NCBI RefSeq assembly: GCF_025152405.1
Contig: NZ_CP102292.1
Coordinates: 992,001 to 1,056,000, forward strand
Source of the DNA: [Ruminococcus] lactaris ATCC 29176
GTDB lineage: Bacteria; Bacillota; Clostridia; Lachnospirales; Lachnospiraceae
Direction: 5' to 3'
DNA: 64,000 bases
This document shows, in pieces, positions 28,090 through 36,511 of the stretch. The number at the start of each line of letters is the position of its first letter. Position 1 is the first letter of the stretch. The notes beneath the pieces are model-generated. The model saw only the letters and a list, made by a program, of their open reading frames with translations, was not told the origin of the DNA and did no database searches. The translations under genes were made by a program, and so were the position numbers.

Positions 28090-28437
28090 ATGTCCAGACA
28101 AAGAAGAAACTTTAGTGCCAAATTTAAATCAGACCTGGTAATCGAGCTGCTTAAGGGCGAGAAAGATCTCAACACCCTTGCAACCGAGAATAACATCCAA
28201 CCAAATCTGCTCCGCAATTGGAAGAAAGAATTCCTTAACAATGCCTCTGCAGTATTCGATGACAAGCGTCAGGAAAACCTCAAAGACAAGCTTGCTGAAG
28301 AACGCAAGGAAAAGGCGGAGTATGCGAAAAAGGTTGGTCAGTTAACCATGCAGGTTGACTGGCTCAAAAAAAAATCTGAAGAAATTTGTGGACCTGACTA
28401 CGAGAGTAAGTTTAGTCCAAAACCTTTTGACTACTAA
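28090..28437 (+). CDS. IS3-family orfA (copy 1), altered C-terminus
   Basis: 115 residues beginning MSRQRRNFSAKFKSDLVIEL, the helix-turn-helix of IS3 OrfA, followed by a leucine-zipper-like coil (KDKLAEERKEKAEYAKKVGQ). In copy 2 the frame ends at LKKI beside a run of seven A. Here the run has nine A, so the frame continues for about 20 extra residues. The two added bases also place orfB in the wrong register for the usual -1 shift. Confidence 0.85.
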   Translation: MSRQRRNFSAKFKSDLVIELLKGEKDLNTLATENNIQPNLLRNWKKEFLNNASAVFDDKRQENLKDKLAEERKEKAEYAKKVGQLTMQVDWLKKKSEEICGPDYESKFSPKPFDY

Positions 28438-29245
28438 AGAAATCCCGGCATCTGTAGGAGCAAAACTGCTTGATATCAACCGTACAAGCATCTATTACAA
28501 GACTTCACCTGTATCAGACGAAGAACTGGCTTGTAAAGAGATTATCGACCATCTTCATACGGATAATCCAACCTGGGGTGCAAGGCAAATGTCTGCACAA
28601 CTCAAAAACAGAGGTTATCATGTTGGGCGTCGTAAAGCACGCCGCTATATGAATGAGATGGATATTTACCCAATCTATCCTAAGATGAATCTTTCCAAGC
28701 GGATGCAACAGGCAAAGGGATGTCCTTATCTTCTTCGAAATGCCGTCATAGATGCACCAAATCAGGCGTGGTCTATTGACATTACATATATTCCAATCAG
28801 ACACGGATTTCTGTATCTGACAGCTGTAATCGACTAGTACAGCCGTTGTATCGTAGGCTGGGAAGTCGATGATACCCTTGATACCAGAATGGTTATCAAT
28901 GCTCTAAAAAAAGCATTTGCTGTGTCAAAACCACAGATTTTGAACTCTGATCAGGGTTGTCAGTTCACAAGTCAGAAATACATTGAATTTGTAAAAGAAA
29001 ACGGTATCCGTCAGAGTATGGATGGAAAAAGCCGTTGGGCTGACAACATCATGATTGAGCGATGGTTCCGCAGCTTCAAGTATGAAGAAGCTTATCTGAC
29101 GCTGTATAACAACATCAAGGATGCCAGAGTTGCTATTGGACGATATGTCCACACCTATAACTTTGAAAGATGCCATTCTGCCCTTGATTACAAAACACCG
29201 GCTGAATGTTACTACCCGGCAATGCTTTTGCCGTATGCAGCTTAA
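28355..29245 (+). pseudogene. IS3-family orfB transposase (copy 1), interrupted by an amber stop
   Basis: The integrase-core (rve) protein with DDE residues in DITYIPIRHG (D), NSDQGCQFTS (D) and IMIERWFRSF (E). At 28835-28837 the Trp codon of IDWYSRC, present in copy 2, is TAG, which ends the frame; the rest stays open to 29245. A nonsense change in the catalytic domain means no full transposase is made. Confidence 0.88.
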
Positions 29246-29364
29246 TGCATATATGGATCTGGGGAGTGTTCCACTATCCTCCCCATGTTCCTTGTTACTT
29301 ATCAACCATATCAGTTCATTATAAAAATCTTAGATTTTTGTCTTGACAACTGAGCCACTATACA

Positions 29365-29490
29365 ATGAATCAGGAAGTGATTGAAAATCTCGAAAGTATC
29401 GCAGACGGCTATTTGGATGTGATTGTAACAATGAATTATAATATTGATATTATTTCAGAAGAGGAGCCAGAAATAGAAATTAAGAGTTGA
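29365..29490 (+). pseudogene. C-terminal scrap of a probable immunity gene
   Basis: A 41-codon frame directly after the IS right end, reading MNQEVIENLESIADGYLDVI and ending in an acidic tail. It has no ribosome site of its own because it begins at the target duplication. It is probably the 3' end of a gene split by the IS. The 3' flank (AGTTGATTAATTTTTTGAAA) recurs after the immunity gene at 33922-34332. Confidence 0.4.
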
Positions 29491-29584
29491 TTAATTTTTT
29501 GAAATATGTTCAAGAAGAACATATTAAAGTTGAATTAGCATTATTTCATAATATCTATGGAATTACTAATTAAGGAATACCTTG

Positions 29585-29770
29585 ATGATCAGGAGTGTAG
29601 ATATCTTGGATGATCAGGGAAATATTATTACAAGACGGTGGTATGATTCTAATGGAAATGCATACAGGGATGTAGATATGACTAATCACGGAAATTCTAA
29701 AACACATCCAGAATATCCGCATGAACATACATGGAACTGGTCTGACGGTATTCCGAAAAGAAGTAAATAA
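29585..29770 (+). pseudogene. Orphan toxin-tip fragment (tip b)
   Basis: The frame encodes ITRRWYDSNGNAYRDVDMTN, then THPEYPHEHTWNWSDGIPKR. The WYDxNGxAxxDxD...PHEHxWxW pattern is one I associate with C-termini of Rhs/CDI-type secreted proteins. There is no junction sequence or Rhs core before it, so it is a severed tip. It ends 18 nt before the imm a gene, though its natural partner is probably imm b, which follows two further copies of the same ending at 30420-30500 and 39570-39650. Confidence 0.55.
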
Positions 29771-29788
29771 TACGAGGAAGGTAAAACT

Positions 29789-30187
29789 ATGGCATTGGAA
29801 CATTGTTTCAGTATAATCAAAAATAAAGAGAAAATTGAAAAGGTTAATATTCCGGATGATTTTATTAACTATATAAAAGACAGCCTTTTTTGGATTGTTT
29901 CATCGTGGAATGGGAAAACACTTAAGAGTGGATTACCATATTATGGAGAGGCCTTAATATCTGATGAGGAACTTGTTAAATTTAAAACAATATTAGAAAA
30001 GTGGAGAGGGTTATTTTCATTGGGAACAGAAGAAATAAACTTAACAGGTGATTTTTTAATAGATGAGATGAAGTACGAAAAAGTAATATATAAAAAATGT
30101 GAATTATTAAATATACTTGATGGACTATTGCAATTGTGCGATAAAGCGGAATGTTTGAAAGCAGATATTTTATATGAGGGAATTTGA
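29789..30187 (+). CDS. Candidate immunity protein a (first copy)
   Basis: 132 residues, MALEHCFSIIKNKEKIEKVN, soluble, AT-rich, with no recognised family. It is almost identical to 38939-39337. There the gene directly follows a complete Rhs tail (tail 4), which makes that tip the likely partner; here it follows a fragment of a different tip. GAGGAAGG precedes the ATG. An isolated immunity gene like this can still protect against siblings carrying the matching toxin. Confidence 0.6.
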   Translation: MALEHCFSIIKNKEKIEKVNIPDDFINYIKDSLFWIVSSWNGKTLKSGLPYYGEALISDEELVKFKTILEKWRGLFSLGTEEINLTGDFLIDEMKYEKVIYKKCELLNILDGLLQLCDKAECLKADILYEGI

Positions 30188-30286
30188 TTTTTTTACTTGA
30201 ATTTACGAAGGAGTATCAGTTTTTTAGGGCGATTTTTATGATGAATGAAAGAGGTTCAAATGTAACGATGTATTTATTATACTACT

Positions 30287-30500
30287 ATGTATAAAAACGG
30301 GAAAATGTATAATTTGGAAGTGTTGTATGATGAAATTTCTAATACAGTGTATTATTTTGAGTATGCAAGAAAAGCAATGGGAAACTTGCCAGCAATTGAG
30401 TGGATTTTTGTATACAAATGAAAATTGTAAAACACATCCAGCATATCTGCATGAACATACCTGGAACTGGTCTGACGGTATTCCGAAAAGAAGTAAATAA
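30287..30500 (+). pseudogene. Toxin-tail remnants before imm b (copy 1)
   Basis: A 44-codon frame (MYKNGKMYNLEVLYDEISNT..., 30287-30421) is followed by an in-frame tail ending LHEHTWNWSDGIPKRSK (30420-30500). That is the same terminus as the fragment at 29585-29770. Both lack an upstream Rhs part. The same pair recurs at 39437-39650. Confidence 0.5.
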
Positions 30501-30514
30501 CAGAAAGGAACTAT

Positions 30515-30961
30515 ATGGCAGAAGTAGTAGAAATAAATATTATATCTAGAGTTGTTTTGGATAATGATATATTATTTTCATTTATTCATGAGCAGGTTGA
30601 AATACAGGGCAATAGGACTATTGAGGCAATGAACAATTGGGCGTATGAGGGATTACATAGGTTAGGCTCTAAAGAAGATATACAAAATCTACTTGATACA
30701 AAAATTGTATGCATTACGCAGAAAGCAGTGGATGGGTATGTGGGATTAAACATAGAAAAGGTTGATAAAAGATTTTATTATACAATTTGGTTTAATAATA
30801 ATAAATATGAAAATATAAATAATTATTATCAATTAATTAAATCATTTATTTCATTTGCGATGCTCCAGATTGGTAAACAATTGATTGTGTGTGCAATTGG
30901 GAAGGAGGTTATTTTTGAGTTTGATGAAGATATGAATAAACTCTTAAATAATGCACTATAA
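30515..30961 (+). pseudogene. Candidate immunity protein b, truncated by IS copy 2
   Basis: Begins MAEVVEINIISRVVLDNDIL and matches the 196-residue gene at 39665-40255 up to about residue 147, where the IS left end (30957) cuts it and supplies the stop. The missing quarter is the C-terminal region. AGAAAGGA lies before the ATG. Confidence 0.75.
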
Positions 30962-31047
30962 TGGTCTCATAAATTAAGACACTTTTTCGGACAAATATTA
31001 ATGAATCTGATATACTAAAATCAGTATGAAAGTGAGGATTCATCATT

Positions 31048-31335
31048 ATGTCCAGACAAAGAAGAAACTTTAGTGCCAAATTTAAATCAGACCTGGTAAT
31101 CGAGCTGCTTAAGGGCGAGAAAGATCTCAACACCCTTGCAACCGAGAATAACATCCAACCAAATCTGCTCCGCAATTGGAAGAAAGAATTCCTTAACAAT
31201 GCCTCTGCAGTATTCGATGACAAGCGTCAGGAAAACCTCAAAGACAAGCTTGCTGAAGAACGCAAGGAAAAGGCGGAGTATGCGAAAAAGGTTGGTCAGT
31301 TAACCATGCAGGTTGACTGGCTCAAAAAAATCTGA
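31048..31335 (+). CDS. IS3-family orfA (copy 2)
   Basis: 95 residues, identical to copy 1 until the A-run, then ending LKKI. The run of seven A near 31324-31330 overlaps the stop region and orfB is in the -1 frame. This is the standard programmed -1 frameshift layout of IS3 elements, so this copy preserves the ancestral frameshift site. Confidence 0.85.
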   Translation: MSRQRRNFSAKFKSDLVIELLKGEKDLNTLATENNIQPNLLRNWKKEFLNNASAVFDDKRQENLKDKLAEERKEKAEYAKKVGQLTMQVDWLKKI

Positions 31336-31343
31336 AGAAATTT

Positions 31344-32200
31344 GTGGACCTGACTACGAGAGTAAGTTTAGTCCAAAACCTTTTGACTACTAAAGAAATC
31401 CCGGCATCTGTAGGAGCAAAACTGCTTGATATCAACCGTACAAGCATCTATTACAAGACTTCACCTGTATCAGACGAAGAACTGGCTTGTAAAGAGATTA
31501 TCGACCATCTTCATACGGATAATCCAACCTGGGGTGCAAGGCAAATGTCTGCACAACTCAAAAACAGAGGTTATCATGTTGGGCGTCGTAAAGCACGCCG
31601 CTATATGAATGAGATGGATATTTACCCAATCTATCCTAAGATGAATCTTTCCAAGCGGATGCAACAGGCAAAGGGATGTCCTTATCTTCTTCGAAATGCC
31701 GTCATAGATGCACCAAATCAGGCGTGGTCTATTGACATTACATATATTCCAATCAGACACGGATTTCTGTATCTGACAGCTGTAATCGACTGGTACAGCC
31801 GTTGTATCGTAGGCTGGGAAGTCGATGATACCCTTGATACCAGAATGGTTATCAATGCTCTAAAAAAGCATTTGCTGTGTCAAAACCACAGATTTTGAAC
31901 TCTGATCAGGGTTGTCAGTTCACAAGTCAGAAATACATTGAATTTGTAAAAGAAAACGGTATCCGTCAGAGTATGGATGGAAAAAGCCGTTGGGCTGACA
32001 ACATCATGATTGAGCGATGGTTCCGCAGCTTCAAGTATGAAGAAGCTTATCTGACGCTGTATAACAACATCAAGGATGCCAGAGTTGCTATTGGACGATA
32101 TGTCCACACCTATAACTTTGAAAGATGCCATTCTGCCCTTGATTACAAAACACCGGCTGAATGTTACTACCCGGCAATGCTTTTGCCGTATGCAGCTTAA
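31344..32200 (+). pseudogene. IS3-family orfB transposase (copy 2), frameshifted
   Basis: Reads through DITYIPIRHG and IDWYSRC, with Trp where copy 1 has a stop. It then loses frame at about 31862-31867, where copy 1 has seven A and this copy six (ALKKHLLC instead of ALKKAFAVSK). The second half, with the second Asp and the catalytic Glu, continues in another frame from 31877 to 32200. The lesion differs from that in copy 1. Confidence 0.85.
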
Positions 32201-32317
32201 TGCATATATGGATCTGGGGAGTGTTCCACTATCCTCCCCATGTTCCTTGTTACTTATCAACCATATCAGTTCATTATAAAAATCTTAGATTTTTGTCTTG
32301 ACAACTGAGCCACTATA

Positions 32318-32422
32318 CATTGTTATTATTGAAAAATTATGAAGAATATAATCATTTCTTTTGGTTTGATGAATAAGTAGTTTACTAATTTGATGCAAAG
32401 AGGATAGGAATAGGACTGTAAA
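32318..32422 (+). other. Junction scar between IS copy 2 and Rhs tail 2
   Basis: 105 AT-rich bases. One frame reads LLLLKNYEEYNHFFWFDE then stop, probably the end of a lost immunity gene. Homology to the Rhs core starts abruptly at 32423. Confidence 0.4.
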
Positions 32423-32745
32423 CGGTAGATCATCTGACAAACACAGAAGGAATACTTGAGACAGCTTACAGCTATGATGCATTTGGCAATGTCTCCGTAA
32501 GTGGAAATACAGAGATACAGAATCCGTATACCTACAATGCGGAATATATCGATGCATCGACCGGAAACCAGTACCTGAGAGCGAGATATTATGATCTAGA
32601 GGAAGGAATCTTCCTGACACAGGACAGCTATTTGGGAAGTCTGTTAGAACCACTCAGCCAGAACCTGTATACCTATGCGGAAAACAATCCGGTGAATTAC
32701 AGTGATCCGAGTGGACATGGAATCTTAAGTAAGATAATTAAGTAA
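32423..32745 (+). pseudogene. Rhs tail 2: RHS core fragment ending at a 13-bp tandem duplication
   Basis: Nearly identical to 26074 onward of the full Rhs gene, including YDAFGNVSVSGNTEIQNPYT and NNPVNYSDPSGHG. There is no start codon or ribosome site. A tandem duplication of 13 bases (unit TAAGTAAGATAAT) after ATCT shifts the frame and gives a stop at 32743-32745. The downstream tail continues in the next frame. Confidence 0.85.
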
Positions 32746-32779
32746 GATAAAATCAGCGGCAAAGAAAGTTGCAACTACG

Positions 32780-33922
32780 GTGAAAAATACCTATAATAAA
32801 GCCAAAACATGGGTGAAAAACACCTATAATAAGGCGAAAAACTGGGTATCCAATACCTATCAAAATGCAAAAAAGGCACTTACAAATGTAGTATCCAGTA
32901 GTGGCTCATCAGAAAAAAACAAATCCGGAAAATCTTCATCAGGGGGAAGGTATTCAAGTGGAGGAAGTAATGCTGGAAACAGAAAATCTTCATCATCCAG
33001 CAGAGGAAGCGGTAAAAGTAATTTTTATCGGCCATCGACCTATGAACGGGCGAAAAGCTTTGGACAGTCCAGGTATAACTGGTTTAGTTCAAAAATGAAA
33101 GAATCTGGAAATATCAGAAATTCCTGGACAAAGGCAATAGAGAAAACCGTAAGAAAGTTTTGTACTACAGCAAGTCGTATAAAGAAAGATGCAGTTAGGT
33201 CTGTCAAGGCTGCTAATATTGCGATCGGGATAAGTGCAATAACCATAGGCAAGATGAAATTAGAGCAGTTAAAAAAGAAACTTCCTAATATCAATATCAG
33301 TATTGATTATACAGGAACGTGGAAAGACAGTTTGCAGTTGGGACTTGGTATAGTTACGACGGGCGGAGGACTGCTCTTAACATTAGCGGGTGGTGGAAGT
33401 GAAATAGCAAGCGTTGGTTCATCCAGTGCAATCAGTATTCCGGTTGCAACAGAAGGAATTGCGATTGCAGGCACCGGATTGGCAATCTCAGGTTCCGCAC
33501 TGGCGAATATGTTCGATGTACGGATTCAGAAATCAGAAAGTAATAAAGGAAATGAATCTGGGAAGAGTACTGGTGAGAGTGGGAAAGTAGATAATACATT
33601 AACTGATGCTCAGAAAAGTAGATTGAATGCGTTGGAAAATACGATTAACGACCATTTAACAGATGGAGATTTTAGTGGAACATTAAGAGACTTGCAAGGG
33701 GATCCAGTTCCAAATGGCAGAGGTGGATATTTTGATCATTTAGGAGAAATGCAAGATTCTTATAAATCGTTACGAAAAATTAAGAAAGCCTTAGAAGGTT
33801 CACTAAAAAATCCAAACCTCTCTGATGTAGATAGAGCATTATTGCAAGAAGGGCTGAATAAAGCAAATTCTTATATTAATAAAATAGAGGAATTGTTTGA
33901 TCCCTATGGAGGTATAAATTGA
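32780..33922 (+). CDS. Rhs tail 2: orphan tail with a type 28-like toxin tip
   Basis: A 380-codon frame from a GTG. It carries the NTYNKAKTWVKNTYNKAKNW repeats, Ser/Gly linker, Gly-rich hydrophobic stretch and MFDVRIQKSES junction (about 33511), then a new tip: RDLQGDPVPNGRGGYFDHLG, then KNPNLSDVDRALLQEGLNKA. This fits my memory of the polymorphic toxin type 28 family (..G..YDHL.EV...L). Without an upstream core in frame, start signal or promoter it is probably silent, a donor cassette rather than an expressed gene. It overlaps the following immunity gene by one base. Confidence 0.75.
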   Translation: MKNTYNKAKTWVKNTYNKAKNWVSNTYQNAKKALTNVVSSSGSSEKNKSGKSSSGGRYSSGGSNAGNRKSSSSSRGSGKSNFYRPSTYERAKSFGQSRYNWFSSKMKESGNIRNSWTKAIEKTVRKFCTTASRIKKDAVRSVKAANIAIGISAITIGKMKLEQLKKKLPNINISIDYTGTWKDSLQLGLGIVTTGGGLLLTLAGGGSEIASVGSSSAISIPVATEGIAIAGTGLAISGSALANMFDVRIQKSESNKGNESGKSTGESGKVDNTLTDAQKSRLNALENTINDHLTDGDFSGTLRDLQGDPVPNGRGGYFDHLGEMQDSYKSLRKIKKALEGSLKNPNLSDVDRALLQEGLNKANSYINKIEELFDPYGGIN

Positions 33923-34332
33923 TGCAAGACAAGAGAAAAATAAAAGAAATATATAATTGTATATCTATTTCCTCTAATGAGGAATTGTATCCATTGCAGA
34001 AATGGTATAATCAATTAATAGAAAAAACAATTGCAGAAATTACTGTGGAAGATGTTTTAAGAATGATACGTCAAAAAGAATTTACAAATCTTGCTGTATC
34101 AAAGGCAATAAATTTTTTGAAAGAGGATGTATTTGTTGGCGAATTATATGAAGGTGAGCTCCTTGAAAAAGTATCAGAAATGGATAGTTCATTTTTAATA
34201 TCTTATGCAGATGACTTAAAAAATATTATTAAGAATGCATTAGTAAAAAGTGAAACACGTGACTGGATATATGCCGGAGAAGAGGAAGAATTTAAAGATA
34301 TGATAGATACTTTATCCAAAAAAATAATGTGA
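33922..34332 (+). CDS. CDI-type immunity protein (CdiI_2-like) for tip 2
   Basis: 136 residues from the ATG at 33922 (GGAGG nine bases upstream), overlapping the toxin stop as TGATG. The segment TVEDVLRMIRQKEFTNLAVS, then ALxxLxxDxFxGELYEGELL (here INFLKEDVFVGELYEGELLE), is the pattern of the contact-dependent inhibition immunity family typified by TVKDVxxxIRQ and GExYDGELL. It likely neutralizes the type 28-like tip. Soluble and acidic. Confidence 0.75.
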   Translation: MQDKRKIKEIYNCISISSNEELYPLQKWYNQLIEKTIAEITVEDVLRMIRQKEFTNLAVSKAINFLKEDVFVGELYEGELLEKVSEMDSSFLISYADDLKNIIKNALVKSETRDWIYAGEEEEFKDMIDTLSKKIM

Positions 34333-34390
34333 TAAGTTGATTAATTTTTTGAAAGAGGTTTAAATCTTTTGTGCTGGGAGGAATAACTAA

Positions 34391-34912
34391 ATGGTAAATC
34401 TTATTCAAATGATAGTTGCGCAGGCTGCAACGACAGCATTTGAAGTGATAATGCAGAAGAAAACTTTGGATTTGATTGAAAGTAGTGAAAAGGAATGGAA
34501 CGAAAATTTCCGCTATTTTGTATCAGGATATTATGAGGGAATTGCTATTCGATACCTGTGACCGGTACTCTGTATATTTCTTGTGTTGTGTACAATTGGT
34601 TCGTATATAAGTGGATCAGAAAACTGGGGATATAGTCTGTTTTTCATGGCGTGTGCCATCGCAATGTTTGTATATACGATTGTACTTCAAAAAAATATGT
34701 GGGTTATTCTTTACTGGAAGGGTGGACTGCTATTTATGGATCGTGGTGGGAATATGGTCAGCAAAATCCTATCTAATGCATTATCACAGGTAAAATTCAA
34801 AGGACGAAAAATAATCATTCCTTATAATGGTAAAAGATATGTGATTGTACGATGCAAAAATGATAATGAAAAGGATGTCCAGGAGATGTTGCAATTTTAC
34901 CACCTTGTGTGA
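34391..34912 (+). pseudogene. Two-helix membrane protein gene with an in-frame stop
   Basis: A well-started frame (GGGAGGA before the ATG at 34391; MVNLIQMIVAQAATTAFEVI) stops at TGA 34559-34561. It continues in the same frame through two hydrophobic helices (VLCTIGSYIS, YSLFFMACAIAMFVYTIVLQ) and a beta-rich C-terminal domain (GGLLFMDRGGNMVSKILSNA ... GKRYVIVRCKN) to 34912. A single substitution from TGG or CGA would restore a 173-residue protein. The family is not recognised. It may be accessory to a lost cassette. Confidence 0.65.
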
Positions 34913-34946
34913 TGCGGATTGGATGATTCAGTAGGGAGAAAGAGTA

Positions 34947-35633
34947 GTGAGAAAATTATATTGTATATTATTATGTGGCTTCATTGTATTAAGTGTTTTA
35001 GGATGCGCGGATAAAGACACGTTTGCAGGAGCAAACAGAGAGGAAAGAATTATTATGTCATTGGAAAAGACATATCCGGAGCATACATTTCAAATAGTAA
35101 AACCTTATGATAAATATAATGGGAATTATTATGCGGTATGTGAAGATGAAAAGGGAATTCAATTTAAAGTTCATACAATCATGTATGATAATAGATATCA
35201 TTTTGGATGTTATGATCAATATTTAGTGGAAATTGAGAAAAAAGGGAATTTCATCAATAAGACTGCTGAGATAGCAAAGAAACATGGATATGACATTAGG
35301 TATGATGAGGATAATCAAACACTGGCATTGGTGATAGACGTAGATCATACAGTAGATACCAGTGATGTGACGGAAACTATAGTAGAAATACTGAATGCTG
35401 CGCCAACGCTACCTGAGATAGACTATCCAGATACCACTTTTTCAACAGGAGTTGAAAATTACTTCTCTGAACCAGAAATGTACAAACTTCTATACGATTT
35501 TGTGACAGAGGGAAAAAATATAGTTGGAATAGGAGATGTTCCAATTAATCAAAGGGAAGAAGAGAAAGCTACTATAGAAGAAGCTGTAGTGGAGGCATAT
35601 AATTCAGCTATGAAAAATAAAGAGTCATACTAA
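34947..35633 (+). CDS. Lipoprotein of unknown function (228 residues)
   Basis: Starts with GTG behind AGGGAG. The signal MRKLYCILLCGFIVLSVLGC ends in a lipobox (LSVLGC), so it is predicted to be anchored outside the membrane. The mature part (EKTYPEHTFQIVKPYDKYNG...) is a mixed alpha/beta domain without recognised motifs. Lying inside a toxin/immunity array, it could be a surface immunity protein, but this rests on position only. Confidence 0.7.
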   Translation: MRKLYCILLCGFIVLSVLGCADKDTFAGANREERIIMSLEKTYPEHTFQIVKPYDKYNGNYYAVCEDEKGIQFKVHTIMYDNRYHFGCYDQYLVEIEKKGNFINKTAEIAKKHGYDIRYDEDNQTLALVIDVDHTVDTSDVTETIVEILNAAPTLPEIDYPDTTFSTGVENYFSEPEMYKLLYDFVTEGKNIVGIGDVPINQREEEKATIEEAVVEAYNSAMKNKESY

Positions 35634-35687
35634 AAATTGATAAACTGTAAAAATATTCAGAAATAAGTAAGTAGGAGAAAATGAATT

Positions 35688-36230
35688 ATGAACATGAGAC
35701 AAAAATTGAGATGCATTTTAACTATAATGGGGATTATTACTGTTTGTACGGCTTGTATAGTGCAGAAGGATCCGGTAGATAACTCTGATGATAGTGGAAC
35801 AAAGAAAAAGTCTTTTGGAAAATACGATATTATGAAGGGATGGAGTGAAAGTGATTATTCCAGAGATGAAAAATATGTATATGTGAAAAAAGGCACGGAT
35901 AATAAGGATGAGTTCAATAATTTTGTTGTTGGTTCAGGTGAGAGTGATTATTCAGAAGAAGAATATGAACAGTTTGAGAAAGCAATTTTACAGCAATTGT
36001 CAAGTAAAATAGGACAGTTAGATAATGCAACATTAAAAGGAACAGCAGGTACTACAGATCAAGGTTATACTTTGCTTACTTTTGCTATAACGGAATCAAA
36101 TGGTACGGTAACGACACAATATTATATTATAGGTGAAAAGAAATATTGTCTTATTCAGGAAACAAATTATGATAAATCGGAGGAATGTGATGATGCGACG
36201 ATGGAAGCAGTAAATAGTTTTACCTGGTGA
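35688..36230 (+). CDS. Lipoprotein of unknown function (180 residues)
   Basis: MNMRQKLRCILTIMGIITVC followed by TAC gives a lipobox (TVCTAC) around Cys22. The mature part is Ser/Asp/Lys-rich at first and then forms a compact domain (FEKAILQQLSSKIGQLDNAT, TLLTFAITESNGTVTTQYYI). Its size and style recall small secreted lipoproteins of clostridia that follow toxin genes; no family is recognised. GGAG precedes the ATG. It is followed by an intergenic stretch containing a terminator at 36460-36505. Confidence 0.7.
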   Translation: MNMRQKLRCILTIMGIITVCTACIVQKDPVDNSDDSGTKKKSFGKYDIMKGWSESDYSRDEKYVYVKKGTDNKDEFNNFVVGSGESDYSEEEYEQFEKAILQQLSSKIGQLDNATLKGTAGTTDQGYTLLTFAITESNGTVTTQYYIIGEKKYCLIQETNYDKSEECDDATMEAVNSFTW

Positions 36231-36459
36231 AGATTAAACGATGTAAGTGCTTCGGATAGTTTAATTTGTTTTTCATGCCATGTCCATGTAAAGTAGGATA
36301 TATATATTAGTAGAACCGTTAGAATGTCTCGATACAGATAATATCATTGGTGTTAGAATATATTTTTAAGTCGTTTTAATAGCTTTTAGCTGTTTTAATT
36401 TTTAGTTCAAAAGGATCTGTCAATCAGATGTGAAGAGGGCTCTTGGATTTTGAATAATT

Positions 36460-36508
36460 AAAAACTGGAGAATGGTCGAAAAATAACAGACACTCTCCAG
36501 TTTTTATA
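36460..36508 (+). terminator. Terminator directly before Rhs tail 3
   Basis: AAAAACTGGAGA (36460-36471) pairs with TCTCCAGTTTTT (36494-36505). It would stop transcription just before tail 3. The remainder of 36231-36459 shows no gene. Confidence 0.8.
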
Positions 36509-36511
36509 TTT

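Larger units (their letters stand above)
27999..29362 (+). mobile_element. IS3-family (IS150-like) insertion sequence, copy 1, inactive
   Basis: 1364 bp. Left end TATAATGGTCTCATAAATTA and right end ...TGAGCCACTATA form imperfect terminal inverted repeats. A 3-bp target duplication, CAA, flanks it (27996-27998 and 29363-29365). It carries orfA and orfB. Compared with copy 2 it has an amber codon in orfB and two extra A residues in the frameshift run, so it cannot make its own transposase. Confidence 0.9.
29779..30953 (+). repeat. Duplicated immunity block, copy 1
   Basis: About 1175 bp nearly identical to 38929-40103 (constant offset 9150). It contains imm a, a 44-codon frame, a toxin-b tail and the first part of imm b. 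Only scattered single-base differences are visible, such as Gln/Arg near the end of imm a and Tyr/Cys in imm b. It ends where IS copy 2 begins. Confidence 0.9.
30957..32317 (+). mobile_element. IS3-family (IS150-like) insertion sequence, copy 2, inactive
   Basis: 1361 bp with the same ends as copy 1. The 3-bp length difference is accounted for by homopolymer runs (A7 instead of A9 at the frameshift site, A6 instead of A7 in orfB). The flanks (CAC left, CAT right) are not a matching duplication, and the right flank does not continue the imm b gene. Recombination or deletion has therefore occurred beside it. Confidence 0.9.

Noticed and set aside
28514..32260. Minus-strand frames of 96 and 126 codons in both IS copies
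   Set aside because: Antisense shadows of orfB, identical in both copies because the IS is duplicated.
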